DNA from: Annona cherimola
Lineage: Eukaryota > Streptophyta > Magnoliopsida > Magnoliales > Annonaceae
Assembly: GCA_030490835.1 (NCBI GenBank)
Contig: CM059971.1
Span: 102,614,095 to 102,678,094, forward strand
Direction: 5' to 3'
Length of the DNA stretch: 64,000 nt
The translations under genes and the position numbers were made by a program. Below the pieces are notes generated by a model, which was not told the DNA's origin, did not search any database, and saw only the letters and a program-made list of their open reading frames with translations. Below are positions 22,438 through 36,700 of the stretch, piece by piece (positions within the stretch are counted from its first letter, which is position 1; each line of letters starts with the position of its first letter).

Positions 22438-25400
22438 CTACAGGTTAAAGCCTTCCTCAATGCATTCTGTTTTGATTGTATCCATCAGCTTTTGGAGGCG
22501 AGAAGGTTGGTTCGTAACCATTGCATCCACTTGTTCAAACAGCAAGTTCCTCATAGAATCTTCATCGTCAACCGTCCAAGCATATACTTTCTTGCCCCTC
22601 CTGCTAAAACATAATGATGTAAGAAGGGTATCTGTGCGGCTGCTTTTGGTGATGAAACCCACAGCGGTTAACATATTTACCCCATGAGATCATTTATTGC
22701 ATACAGCTGCCAAACACAGGCCATACTACCAAATTGTTGGACAACAAGTTCACTAACCGTGTACGATGTGCAGATAAATAGATGGATTAAAACAGACCTG
22801 GCAGCCCGATTCAAGTGAGATACCTCTTTGGATGAGTGGACTAGCTTATCTGCTGGGCCGAATGATTCTCATTACTTGTTATGTATATGGTACATGTCCG
22901 TTGAGCAATGAACACTGGCCTTTCAGAAAAAAGGGAAAAGAACCAACTTTCGGATGTCAAATGAAGCACATACCTATGTGACATTTTCACAAGTCTCGCA
23001 TCAATTAAAGGGTAGTGGACACCAATCACCCCAGCACCTCTCATTCTCATCAAATTACTTCGAGCACCCGTGGAACGATCTGTCATAACAATGTAACCTA
23101 CCTGGAAGAAATCATATGTCCCAATATGAGAAATGCGTAGCTATTTGTGCAATCTCTCTTTTGTTAGCAAGCAGAGGCCAAAGTAGACAATATATTTCAT
23201 CAATCCGATCCAGAAAAATCCAGAAGGTGCTACCACCACTGCCATGCAAGGGAATTAAGGACTGATGGAGCTCGTACATGGGTAACGATTTGGATTGATG
23301 CTACATGCTATGACCCTAAGATAATTTCACTGTACTTCAAAAGAAATCCAGTGTGCACTTGGAGAATAGGCAGTATCCCTGATGAGGAATAGACTAGCAG
23401 GTTATAGGCATCTTCTTTTCAATGTGTCTTTCTCAGAAAGTATATTTCATACCCAAATCAGGTTCCAAGCCCTTTGGGTCTTCTTATCTAAATGCTCTTA
23501 TTTATCAAAGAAAAAAGTACAAATAAGAAACAAATCACAACGAAAGTAAAGAGAATTTGAGATTACTGTAACATCTTGTGACAGTCTAATTATATCCCTT
23601 GCTAAAATGTCACTTTTTGCCCATATAAGACAATTCCTGCATCGTGTCTTCTCAACCTGCCATAGAACACAGCAAATTTCAACCAGCATTAATTGGAAAG
23701 CACCTTAAGTGTAAATGTTTAGAGATTGACAGCACTCAGAAAGTAATTGATTCCAAGAATGTGGGGACTCAGTTAGCTAAAGAAGATACAAAATGAGTTG
23801 CTATGCACAGATTGAGTCTCATCAAACAGAAATAGGTAGGAAAGTGATGTTATTTTGCCATTAAGATATTGAAGAAATAAATATCATATGTCAACACACA
23901 AGATCAAATTATTTTTATTTTTCATATGTTTGCAACATTTTTATACGCTAGTTTCACTAGTAATAGAATGGTGGTATTATTGCCAATAGTTCTTGACACG
24001 TAGGTAACCTCAGCGCGGATTATTGAGATAATGGTGGTATCATCAATATTTTGTGATATTGTCGAAGACATACAAATCTTATGACAAGTCATGGTATCTA
24101 TATGCCAGTGGACGGCAACATAGTTTCATCAGTGACACTATTGAAATTACCATAAGCTGTTCAACAATTATACATAAAAGTAAATTGCCTACCATGACAT
24201 TAAAAGAGGGAAGAAAACAGTTGCCTCGACAAAACAAAAAGTCAATCAGCTATTAAGTCGCTACATTGCTTAGGTTTGTTTTTCAGCGTGTTTTTTGTTC
24301 TTTTTTTGTTTTTTGTTTGCAAAGCCAATCCATCAACCATCATGTGCATATTCAGAACAATGAATAATAAGAAACCAAGGAAATGGAAATTTAGAAAGTA
24401 GGAACTACTTACAGCAGAAAGTATGTCTGCCGCTAGTCCTTTTTCGTATGAAGGAGGCCCAACTTTTGCATCCAGAATCACCTGCTTCACTGATTTTGAT
24501 ATTAACTGCAATCCATTAGGAATATCAGTGTGTCATTATCTTCAAGTGTATTATCCACAAAGGATCTTACATTTATAATCAGGATGTCCACAAGACCTAA
24601 ATATCAGAGTGACTAAGAAGTGTATCAGCTACTATTGTAATAATGCATTTGAGGAGTTACTGTTTGTGTATAACACAAAAATTGAAAGCTATGAACCTAA
24701 TGGGAAAATTGGTAGAAGAAGTACCATCAATGCAGCTTCAACAGTTGGGACCTTTTGGTTGTGAAACTCTCGTGTCATGCTTGCATCCAATTCTTCTATC
24801 TACAACCAAAAACTAAAAGTCATTCCCTTCGATGACATGTAACAGTAGCTGAGACCCTCTCCAAAAAAAAAAAAAAAAGTTACTGAGGACTGCTTTTGTA
24901 AATTTAGTAGCACAAAATGGAAAAAAAAAAATAACATCAACATAATATAGACACCATTAACTTCAAAGCTGAAATTACGATTGCAATTTCTATGACATCT
25001 TCTGCTCCCTTGAATTAAAATTTACCTTACTGTTTCTATATGTGCCACAAAACAGGAGTACATTCTACACAATGATGATGGTGAGTTCGCGAAATGAAAT
25101 TGATATTTATTTTGAGCAACCACCTGTGATGAATGTATGTTAAAACTTCCATTTGTAGTGGTGCGGTGATTTTACATGACCTGAGACATTCGTAGTCCTT
25201 GATAGTAAGGACTGCACATTATCGCATGCAAGAGCCAAAAGAGGGTTTTGGTGGTTTTTTTTTTTTTGGTTGGGGGGGGTTAACATTTGCTCAATAGAAT
25301 ATAAGTATAGAACAAAATAAGGAGGAAAAGATAATCCTTTCATTCAGGTCTGTTTCAATCCTCACCTCATTCATACTGAAATACCCAACTTTTGCTGTGG

Positions 25401-28296
25401 CATTGCCAGATCTCCACTGCAGATCCCTGCCTGCGTCATGTGAGAGTCATATCTGCTGAACCAATGTTAAGAAGTAATGCCAAAGGCAAAAGACGATAAA
25501 GAGACCAGAGGTATTTACTCTTTACAGATTTTGATTGTGGTGATCAGCATCATCTGATTATTTATATCATTTATTTTATTTACCTTTTTTTAAACATAAG
25601 TTTAAGCACATGAATCTTATCACACCATTTGGCATTTGGGTCTGTTTTTCGTCTCTGCCCTTCATCAGCATTGTGTAATTTTATATTTTTTCAATGATCT
25701 CTAGCCACATTATTTTTAGTCTTTTTCTAATTCTCCTGCATGACTGCCTGTGTTGATAAACTTAGTGTTCCTAATTGACACAGTTATAATTTCCAGTGCA
25801 CATGATAAACCGCCAACGACCACTTTCCTGATCTTATCACCTATTTAGTTTACTTCACATTGTTTTGAATTATTTGATTTCGACTTTCATTATGCAACCA
25901 TCTTTGTATCCTCATTTTGCCTACATGCATATTATGCATAAATATTTCATAAACTGCCATTATTAGACACCATAAAGCATGTTTGTATTACAATTTAGGT
26001 TTGATCATGTTAAGACTAATGCATCAGGCTTCATCAAACCTTCGTTATGAAAAAAGATAAAAATTCACGAAATTAACTTCACTAAGAACTGAATCTCTGG
26101 TAACCTTGTGTGGATAATATTTGAAACTTGTAGTTGAGTTGGAAATCAGCCAAGTAGCTTTGTGGATCCAAAATATTTTCAAAAAACTTCCAAACCATGT
26201 TCTGAAAACACGCAGAAAATTCGATTTCTCAAATGGAGCAAACAATTCACCAAAAAGCCAGATAGGACATGGGATAAACCTGTCATGGAGAGCAAAGAGA
26301 ACACCATCCAAGGAGCGAGAGACATCAACCTCAATGCAGTCCACTTGAGAAAGAATGGCAGTGTGGTATGCCTCCATCTGCAAACCATTGAAAGAATTAT
26401 GATAGTCAGTTGCTACTAAATGCAGCTTTACACCAGTGAAAGGTCAATCAAAGGGTAAAAGGTGCACTGCACCTAAACCTGACCCGGCACTGCCAATCTT
26501 TCACGTCTTAAATGGCTAAGGCTGCTGGGAATATGTAATTCATGAATTACAAGATCCCGCACACCAACCTCACTTGTTTTCATGAATACAGAATTCTGCA
26601 TAAATGTATTTACGGGAGTAGCTGAATTTGTTAGCAAAAAAAGCTTGCCATTAAATGTTCATGTAATTGATATTTATTAATTAGTTCATGATCTACAGAA
26701 AAATCAAAATTTCAATTTTTAAATGAGCATGTCCACTAGATCATAAAAAGATTGGCCATTGTGCTTCATGATGCTTGTAGTGTGTCTGACTATGAGTTGA
26801 TGACAGGTCTGCATGCTCATGTTAAAACTTGGCCAGTGATCTGGAGGTATTACAAGGTACTAGGTGTAAGTTGCAGTAATAGAATTACAAATAACTTCCA
26901 AGATGCGTGGGCCTTGCCATCTGTCTACAAGCATGAACGTACTGTATGTATCAAGTTGAAAGTTGAAACATGCTTGAACATATATCAATTATCAGGAAAC
27001 AGATGCTTTCATCAACAACATGTTGCGGGCTGATCATTTTCTGTTGTTACGTTATAAAACCGTTAACCTGGGTATATTTAATCAATATAACAAGTTTTAC
27101 CTTTTCTGGAGATGTGTACATATATATTTTTTGGAATTTTAAACACAGGTATTTTAGTCATTTTAACCTTTGAAGATAACGAAAATACCCCATGTTTAAA
27201 ATTCCAAAAAAAATTTACACATCTTCAAAAATATCAAAACTCTGTATATGAATATACCCAGGTTAATAGTTTTATAAAAAAAAATAAAAATAAAAATAAA
27301 TAAAGGGGGTTTGCAAACCAGTCACAAATAATCATCCCCCCAATGTATTTAATGCTATTCATTCTCCCTTGTTCTTGTTAAAAGTAATTGAGAATCGTAA
27401 TTTTATCAAAAAGAAGGCTCTGCTTTGTCAAATCTTCATTTTACTCGTTATGTTGAAGAAACACCAGTCCAATAATTTCTGGATTCCATTGTAAAATTAA
27501 CATTTATAATGAAAAATCGCGCATTTAGACATCAACGCTTTGAAATTAGCAAATTAGGAAAGTTGGCGCTGTGATGCATTACAGAACTGGAGTCTATCCA
27601 CTAGAAAGCCTCTTGTTTTCCATTGGATTGGCATGCATAAGAGAGCCAGAGGTTGCAGGTGAGTAGCAAGTCGTTTCCTCATTTTTTGACATCACAAGGA
27701 GAAAATGGCCATAATAATCACAACCCCATCCAACGCAAATAAATTCACAAGAGCAGTAGTCCTCCGTGAAAACATTGCAAGCGTACCGTGTTGGGAACCG
27801 ACTTGCTTGAATCGCCTCCATGTGCACACACAAGAGGAGGAGCATCCAACCACCCACACTTCCGTAATCGCATCTGCAAGAACAAATAATGAAATATGAA
27901 GAAAAATGGGAGCAAGGCCAATATCAGCCATGGAACATCAGCGTGAGTCTGCAACGAAAACGACCATAAGACCCAAATGTGACTGAAAGGATGAAAGGGG
28001 AGAAAAGAAAACGACAAAAGGACGGCAAAGACAAATTATCTGAAACAGATAAGGAGAAGAGAAGAGGCGAGGAGAAACACAAAAATGGTTTTAGAAGGCA
28101 TGGAGAAGAAGGGAGCGAAGGAAACCTGGTGAATGCGCCTCAATCGGAAATGGAAAAAGACGGGAGGGACAAGAGCTAGCAATCCCAATATCAAAATCGT
28201 TCGCAGAAAACCCTTCTTCGAAGAGAATCTGAGGAACTGCTTCGACAACCACTGCGAGTAGCGCGCTTGTCTCCTACCCTGTTTCGGAATAGCCAT
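22438..28296 (-). CDS. GDPD4: glycerophosphodiester phosphodiesterase, GDPD4-like, 9 exons, 321 aa
   Basis: Exons are 28296-28126, 27873-27787, 26377-26280, 25426-25366, 24799-24725, 24505-24413, 23656-23567, 23101-22974 and 22600-22438. All introns are GT-AG and phases fit. The protein cleaves glycerophosphodiesters to glycerol-3-phosphate and an alcohol. Residues 31-50 form one hydrophobic N-terminal span, so it is probably membrane-anchored. The GDPD domain follows: AHGG with His75, then CIEVDVSRS with Glu102 and Asp104, and ALHDRDL with His117. These are the expected metal and catalytic positions. The C-terminal KVYAWTVDDEDSM (about 272-284) and VDAMVTNQP are the usual end of the TIM-barrel. 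Length (321) fits the Arabidopsis GDPD4 type. The closest class is judged from recalled features, not a search. Confidence 0.9.
27052..27276. mobile_element. palindromic MITE in GDPD intron 2
   Basis: The left arm begins TATAAAACCGTTAACCTGGG. The reverse complement of the right begins TATAAAACTATTAACCTGGG. The arms are about 95 bases. The interior (CAAGTTTTACC, GTGTACATATATATTTTTTGG) resembles the subterminal part of family A although the ends differ. Confidence 0.65.
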
Positions 28297-28387
28297 CTCT
28301 TTCCTCTCCCGTTCTCCGGCGCGTCTTGTATGGTCGTTACCGCCAAGTGGTTTTGCTGGAATTCCCTCGAGTCTGAAACAATCAGAA

Positions 28388-28675
28388 GTTGTGTTTGGAA
28401 ATGGATAAAATTTTTGATGAAAAATTGTAAAAAATAGAAGTTGTCAAATGATGTGATGTGATAGGGATAATGATGAGGAATAAATAAGATAAAGTTGAAA
28501 TAGATAGGTTAGTTGGATTGATAGTTGTGTAGAAATGATTGAAAAATAAGGTAGTTATATAGAAAAATGTGAAGAAATAATTAAAAAATATGATAGTTGT
28601 GGAGAGTAAAAAATTTTAGATTAAAAATTTTTAACTTGACAACTTTTCCTTAATAACAAACACACCCTAAAACGC
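28388..28675 (+). mobile_element. family C hAT-like MITE
   Basis: Left end GTTGTGTTTGGAAATGG and right end ACAAACACACCCTAA form short inverted ends. The body has AAATGATGTGATGTGATAGG and GAAATAGATAGGTTAGTTGG, the hallmarks of this family. It lies about 90 bases upstream of the GDPD start codon, within its likely promoter. Confidence 0.7.
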
Positions 28676-28827
28676 TTGCCGCATAGCATGGTTTAGCATG
28701 GTTGGGCAAACTTGAAACTAAAGTGCCCAGGCAACCGTAAACTATTGGTAAATATTTTAATTCGATTTTATTTTTTAAAAAGATATTTGCAAATGAGACC
28801 TAAACTTTTTTAATTTTGCAACCGTAC

Positions 28828-29060
28828 GTTTGGTAAGATAGAAAAAAAAAATTCTATCAAACTTTTCCACATTTTTATATATAACCATCTTACTTTACCA
28901 TCATTTTTGCATATTCTTCTATATAATTATCTTCTTCATCAATCATTTCCACATATTTTTTATACAATTACCCTCTATAATTATCTTATTCTCTCATTTT
29001 TTAAAACTTCTTTACACAGTAAGTTTTCAATTTTTTTCCGTCTCACTGAACACTTCCTTA
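28828..29060 (-). mobile_element. family C-related MITE, minus orientation
   Basis: It begins ACGTTTGGTAAGATAG and carries, in reverse, the TATACAATTA and TATATAACCATCTTAC blocks of family C. The right end is unclear, near CTCACTGAACACTTCC. Confidence 0.4.
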
Positions 29061-29382
29061 TACCCATCACTTTTAATTTTAAAATATACCCCATATTTGA
29101 TCCTTTCTTCAAAACACCCCATAACACATTTACATTTTATTCAACATACGTAATTAAGTAAATCTTAAAGGGTTTATCCCAAATATATCCACAATTAACA
29201 TAGGGAACAGATTATTTGCTCTGTTTATGTCCAGCTACCAAATCCCGTTTTTATTTTTATATTTTTCAAATTTTTATTCATATGTGCCTCCCAAGTGATA
29301 AAGTCGCAATACATGTAAAAACAATTTTAATTAGGAATTTCAAAATTCAGGAACTAATTATGAAAGTCTTTTACAAATAAAG

Positions 29383-29655
29383 AGTGTGTTTAGACAGTGA
29401 TAAAATTTCTAAACGAAAAGTTTTTGAAATAGAAAAAAATGATGTAATATAATATATGTAATGATGAAAATTAAAAAGAATAAAATTAAAATAAATAAGT
29501 TAGTTGTATTGTTAGTTGTACAAAAATGATTGAAATGTATGGTAACTGTATAGAAAAATGTAAAAAAATAATTTAAAAATAAGATATTATAAAGAGTGAA
29601 AAGTTTTGTATTAAAAAGTTTTGATTGTTTATTTTTTATCTAAACCAACATATCC
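29383..29655 (+). mobile_element. family C hAT-like MITE
   Basis: Left end GAGTGTGTTTAGACAG and right end TCTAAACCAACATATCC. The body includes ATGATGTAATATAATATATG and AAAATAAATAAGTTAGTTG. Diverged from the copy at 28388. Confidence 0.6.
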
Positions 29656-29759
29656 AAAGTCTAAAATTTTAAGTTGTTTGTAATAAGTAATAAAATAGTA
29701 TAGTTGCACCGAGTTTAATTCAAGGCCAAACTTATCCTTACCTAATTTCACAAACTTCC

Positions 29760-30250
29760 ACCCTATACCATTTTGAGTCGTATTGGTTCTAGGTATACCT
29801 TATCCTATTTTTTAAGAACGGTTCAATTCCAATTTTGTTTTCAAATCAGTTCTTTACATTAGTCTTCGTATTATATTTGAAAATTATAGTCCTAATGTAA
29901 ATTTTACTCAAAAACTTATAATCAATATAATAATAATATAATTTTAAATGTATTTATTAGATATACTAAATAATAGATAAATTAGACAAGTTTTTATATT
30001 TTAAAAAAATTTATATCTTATAATACATTTTATAAAAAGATATTGAATATATATATATTAATAATTTAAGTTGGTTCCGGATACCCGAGCTCAGGACTTA
30101 CTCGACATTAATTACATTGAGTATTTTTTTATTTGAAACCTACCCTATCTTATAGGCAAGAAAATAAAAACTTACTCTACGGATTTTTAAAGTATCCAAT
30201 GAGTCGACCTGTGAGTACCATAGCTGAGTACCATAGCTGAGTTGCACCCT
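29760..30250. mobile_element. remnant of the AAGGGTGCAAC element
   Basis: The right end reads GAGTTGCACCCTTAG, the complement of the terminus at 1371. Just inside is a direct duplication of a 13-base unit, GAGTACCATAGCT (from about 30211). The left terminus could not be located, so this copy is truncated or decayed. Confidence 0.35.
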
Positions 30251-30714
30251 TAGAAAATAAGGGGCTTTTCGAAAAAAGGGAGATTATTTTAAAAATGAAA
30301 ACTCATAGCGTATAAATTCCAAATTTTAGAAAACTTGGGGGGCCATCTGCAAATATTTCTAATATTAATTATACTTTTAAGATCTTAATTAAATTTTAAG
30401 AAACTTAAATTGAGCTCGAGTCGAAAATTTAGAATTGGAAATTTTTATTATAATCAACGATTAAACTGGTACATGAATGAGTTGAACTGGACCTTGTCCA
30501 CCTTATTTTCGGAACGGTGTGGATTGAGTCTGGGATTTCCAACCCAATTTACAGCTACAGCCTCTCACTCAACTCATCCAAGGTAGAACAGTAGAAAAAT
30601 CTACATGTCTACCTCTCATCTAGCAACGAAATTTTTTATTTTTTATTTTTGCCCTTTTTTAAAGGTTCCCATGCCAGCATCGGATGCAACATACCCAACT
30701 GCTGGTATGCACCG

Positions 30715-33700
30715 TTATTTCATGCCAAGACTCTCTAATGCTGCAGTTATATCATGGCTTGCGAAGCCTTCTTCCACGAGTACCATGTTCGGATTTTCGG
30801 TCGGCACCGAGTCTTCCTTCTTATAGCTATCTTCACCCCTTAAAAGCCCATCGCTTCCGCAAGCAACACCCTTGATGACTACCGTTTTTGATAGGCCCAC
30901 CAGCATGTCCTCATGATCAGTGTCACCCTTGTCACCCACGATCCTAACCATATGCGAAAGATCAATGCCCCAGCGGATGCACAGATACCTGAAAAGGCAT
31001 GCAAAGCCACCCAAAAATATCCGTAAGAACATTTCAAACAATTTTTTCTTGAAAAATCATGCTAAGCAGTCGGACCATCTAACCTCACGGCCTGCGCTCG
31101 AGATGCAAACAGGGGCAGCACAATCAAACGTGTGCCCGCACGTGTGTACACCAGATTGCACCTGAAGCCCCGCATCCGCAGCCTTTGGCGTACATCTTCG
31201 ATTCTTCTAACCTGCCAAACACGAACCCAAAAATCACACCGCGGTCTTTTTTAATTTCTTCTGAAAGAAAAACCCTTCTCAGGTTTTGGTACTCGTCAAT
31301 TATTCACCTTGGCCTGGGGTTTCACCGAATAAGCATAGCAACGGGAAGTGCAGGCCTCGTCTTCTACCACCACGTCATCTTCATCTCCGTCGTCCGGCTT
31401 CGCCAGCCTCTCTATCACCGACCGCACGCTCTCTCCTGGCCACCTGTACTCCACGTGGGCCCCGTAGTCCACGTCGGCCACCAGATCTCGCCATGGATAG
31501 TACACCTCGCTGCCGCTCCCGCATATCAACGCGTCCAGATCGTCCACTGCCACGTGGCACGATTTCAATGCTTCCAGTGCTTCCGCCAACGTGGACCCCG
31601 TTGACAGAACGACTCCAGTCCGTCCATCCCCGCTTGGCCGACCGGCTTCCATCACCTTCTCGAAAACGGCCCTCAGCTCTTCGGCGGCGATATTCCCGTC
31701 GGCGTCGTAGCAGTCTGCGGCGATCACGAACAGCCTCTGGCGCCGGCCGGGGCCGTACTCGACCCCTCCTCCGTTTACTTCCTCGAAGTGCTCGGGGCGT
31801 TGCCGTCGGCGTGCCAGCGCGTCGAGGACAGCCTTCTGTCGGGCGGCGCTGTCGAGCTCGCCGTTGCTCTTGACGTCGGCGTCGATGGAGAAGGGGATGG
31901 AGAGGTCTTCGACGTCCCGAAGGGAGTCGCTCATTGGCTCTTCGGCGGGTGGGGCTATGTCGAGGCAGGCCGTGGGGTGGCGGCCGCGGCAGTGCTGCAC
32001 GTGGGAGAGGTAGTTGCGGCAGTGCTCGGGCCAGGAGAAGCGGTGGATGTTTTTGAGGCCCTGCTTTCGACAATCGAGCCAGAGGCCTTTGTCCGCCACC
32101 AGCTTGAGAAGCGCGTCAGAGATGGCCTTTTGGTCGTGTGGGTCGATCAAGACCCCGTTATTTAGTGCCTGCAACGTGAAATTTAACTGTAACTATCAAC
32201 TGGGCCTCGCTTCTATGTTCTGTTTGAAGCGATTTTTCTTATTTTTAAGACGTTGATAATTGACGTAAATTTTATTTTATTTATTGATGAAAATTAAATT
32301 TCATCCAAATCAAATATTTGCATGGCCAATGCTTGCTGAAAGGCAAAAGGGTTTCACTTTTATGTAACGGGTTACAATAAAAGACTTCTTTGTAACCTAA
32401 TATTTTTAAGATGTCAATAATTGATGTGAAATACAATCTATTTATTATATTTAATATTTTTAGGTAGAAAATTAAGTTTCATCCAAATTAAATATATGTA
32501 TGAGCCATATTTGCTCAAAATAGATATATTTATACATAAATTAAGAAAAATAATTAGATCTATTCATATATATATATTAGAATATAATAACAATTTATAG
32601 AATTATTTTTTCACATAGTAGTGATATTTGAGATGTCTTAAATGTTGAAAACACCACTTTAAAATTGATATTTAACACTAAATCCTTTTATTACGATGAT
32701 TTCATAAATTTGCGAATGGAACCCTTGCACGATGATATTAATCAAATGAAAGAATTTACATGATAATATAAATAATGTTAAATACAATAGATAGAATGAA
32801 TTTTTTTATTAATTATCAAAATATTAAAAAGGGCGTTATTTAGGAATGGGATTTTATATAAGCATAAAATATATATTTATGTATAAATTAGAAAATATAC
32901 TTAGATCCATTCACATATGTGTTAGAATGCAATAATATTTTACAAAACCATTTATCCACATAGTAACGATATTTTATATATTAAAAATAATACTTAAAAT
33001 TTAATATTTAGTATTAAAATATTTTATCTAGTTAATTTTATAAATTTATAGATGAGACTCATATACATTAATACTAAACAAATAAAAAGGTTTCTATGAT
33101 AATATAAATAACTCTGAGGGCGTGTTTTAGAAGTGATAAAAAATTTGGATGGAAAATTTTTTGTATAAAAATTGTTAAATTGACAGAGAATAAAGTGATA
33201 TGATAGAGATAATAATGGTGACTAAAGAGAACAAAGTTAAAAATAAATAGATTAATTATATAGATAATTGTATAGAAATGATTGAAAAGTTTTAAATGAA
33301 AAGTTTTAGGTGTTGCCGTGCATACCCTAAATATAATACATAAAGTAGATTTTTCACCTCCCTTAAAATATTAAAAATGAAGAAAATCTCGTAGAAACGA
33401 AGTTTCTGAGAAGCCGAGTCCTTTAAAGTTTTACTTTTATGTGAATGCATGTATGGCTAAAACAGCAGACCTTGATTATATCCACTGGCCCACCATTTTT
33501 TGTTGCAACAACAGGTAGACCGTAGGCCGCCGCCTGCCACAGATAACAAATGGTGAACGCACTACTACACTGGAAATATATAATAATAATAATAATAATA
33601 ATAACATCAACAAATATAACTTCTTACTAATTAGGAAGTAAACACTAAACACTCGGCTCAAAATTAGTGTGTTAGATACATACCTCAATGAGGGTGAGAC

Positions 33701-36700
33701 CGAAGGGTTCAACCAGAGCCGGATTGATAAAAACTCCCTGAAAAGAAACTAGAAAGATTAGGTGATTTTACTAAAATAGGTGAATAGGAAGATTTTTGTG
33801 GCTGTGAAAAGAAGAGTAATGACCTTGGTCTTGGCAGCAAGACGGTAGATTTGGGGCACATCGGATTGCTTGTGATGTTTGGGATATGCCACCTGACCAT
33901 AAAGGTCATACCTGTCTATGAGCTTTAGAACCGTCGTAAGAACTGCTGAACTACCGCCCGACATCTCTTCTATATCATCTCTGTTTCCGAGAATCAGAGT
34001 CTGCCATTGCAAAGATCATTGGCATTAGAATCCTGTTCAAACACAAAAATTCAAAATTATAAGCCCCCAAATGCAGTTATTTATTACCATGTTCGCTAAT
34101 TCGCGGAGGGGTCGACACTCGCCAAAGGCTTTGAGCAATGTTGTGACATTTTTTTTGGGGTCAGGGCGAGACAGTGCCAGGATCATCGGCTTGTGGGGAT
34201 TTGTGAAAAATCTCATTATCTGTCAATGCCATTCAACACGGAAGTGAGTTTTCTCCAATCTCATAGAGCGAGAGAAAGAGAAGTGAGCCATTTTCTTTTT
34301 ACCTCAGACCATATCGGGGGTAGATTTCTTGGACTCTGAGTTCTGTCGGTTCCTATCAAGGCAGATAGATCACCATCAGCATCCAACGCATCCGGTGCTG
34401 TAACGTAGCTAAAATCCATCCCCGGGGGTATGACCTATTAAAAAGAAGGCACCCATGAATCCAATTCATCACTGATTTTCGTTGAACGGAATTCAATACT
34501 ACGTACCACCATTCTGGGCATGTATCTGCCGAAGCAGCTCACTCCCCTCCTCCTCCTAACGCGCAGCTTTCTCTCCAGCTTCAGATCAAAGCCATCGTAC
34601 AAGCCCCACTGCTCTTCTATCTCCTGCCTAGTGCTGGTCACCACCATCTCAGCCGCGTCCAGCCCCAGCTCCTCCGCCTCGATTCTCCTCATGATCTTGT
34701 AAGTGGAATTTATGTCCTCCTTCGACACCCTGCCCTGCTTCAGCAGCTGCTCGAACTTGTTGCGTCCCAGCGAGTGGCCAGTCATCACCATCGGCACGTT
34801 GAGAGCGCCGGAAAGGCGAGCAGCGACCTCGCTTGCATCAGCGTAGTGGCCATGGATCACATAAGGCCACGTGGGCTTCCCACCATCCACCTGATCGCCA
34901 AGGGCCCGTGCCATGTCGACAATGTGTGACAGGGCACGGTCTACAAACTCCGGAATGTAGGGCCACAGCAGCTCCTTGTGGATGTACCTGCTCAGACACC
35001 AGGTATTGAATTCAAAACAGAGCCAGATGATGGCCTAACGAGCAAATACCAGTGACCCATTGCAAGGGGGCCTACTTATCACGTGGTCCGCAAGGAAGTC
35101 TGATGATGTAAGCTCCACGGCTGTCACCATCGATTTGGTTGTCTGCGTCAGATGGTCTTGTTAACATCTCAATGGGCTCGCCGTAGCTCCAATCCACTTC
35201 CGGGGACGAGATCTGTCGTGTCAAGAGGTCGACCCGATAAATGCCTTTAGTTGCTGCCAGAGCTCTGGCCAGCTCCACCACATACTTCACCTGTCCAAAT
35301 GCCACAAAAGCAGCAAAACCATAAACGGACCAATGTCATTGGGGTAGTCAAAGCACAAGGTTCTCTTGTTCCCTTTTGAAGCTGGGTTGCCAAATTATAT
35401 ATTATGAATTAGCTCAGATCAGCCGTGTGCCTGTATTGGGAAGCAAGACATTCGATTTCTAGGATTTACCTGTCCACCAGTGTCGGAGTCCCTTCCCAGT
35501 TCCATGTTTTCTCCACGTACCAAGCCATGCAAGCTAGGCAAGAAATATGAAGTACTTGAGCTAAAAGAACTCAACATATAGTTGCATTTACCATTCCAAT
35601 TATATTCAGCGGGAATTTTGCTCTGACTGCCAAATTTTTGATATATGCCGTGAATTACTGCAGGCCATTTCACTTATTCGCGATTAGTAAATTAATGGAT
35701 GGCTCATTTGTTGTTGATATATATGTATATATGTATATATTGTCTATTGAATATGTCTCATATATTATCTATTGAATATGTCTTTTATATATATATATAT
35801 ATATATATTATCTATTAGTATATGGTCATTTGGCTGGTTAGAGCCTATAGGTATGTACCTGATCAGGACGATGTAGAGGCGCTTGGACTTGTCCTCATCA
35901 GACCATACGTGAACGTCGGAACTGATTCGGGACATCTTGTCCTTGATGACTGCTTCTGCTTGGCCTGCTTCCCCCTTTTCCTTCTCTCCCTCTGATAACT
36001 CGGATAGGTCGTCAGCCGCATCATTCCGTCCTTGTTCCCGCTCCAGTCTCCTCTTTGTAAGACGCCGTGAATCATCCCACTCAATCTAGTTAATTCATCA
36101 CCATCCATCACCACTTTAATTAATTCCACAATCCGACAAGTCTATTTGATTAATTATCTATCAATTTTATACTATAATATTGGGTTATTTGCAAACATAA
36201 TCTTGTAAGTTTGTATATTTACGTTTTTAACTTGTAGTATCAATATTCACAGATATAACTCTCTGACTTTTAATGCAGTGAAAAAATAACCTAATAAGTT
36301 TAATTAAAATTTGAGAATGGCAGTTAAGTGGACAACAAATATATGAGAGATTACACACTCATAAGATTATTCTTTACCGCATCAAAAGTTAGAGAGTTAT
36401 ATTTGTAAATGAGAAGTTAAAATCATAAATAGGCAAGCTTATGAGGTTATTTTTGCAAATAACCCCGAAGCATTAATCTTACAATCCATATTTAAAGACC
36501 ACATCTGTGCGAAGTTTACTCAAACAAGCGATATTAGGAGAAGTAAGCCTTTAGGATGTGTTTGGCTATATTTAAAATTTTTCAAATCAAAATTTTTTAA
36601 TTTAAAATTTTTACTCTCCGCAATTATCCTATTTTTAATCATTTATTCACATTTTCTTATACAATTACTTTACTTTTAATCATTTGTACATGACTACTCA

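Noticed and set aside
24843..24895. Another possible micro-insert with CTCTCC plus A
   Set aside because: The flanking repeat AGTAGCTGAG/AGTTACTGAG is short and has a mismatch, so chance cannot be excluded.
31286..32165. Long plus-strand open frames (195 and 125 codons) and a 230-codon minus frame over SPS exon 12
   Set aside because: They are shadows of the GC-rich SPS exon, which lacks AT-rich stop codons in all frames. Their sequences are Arg/Pro-rich and match no family.
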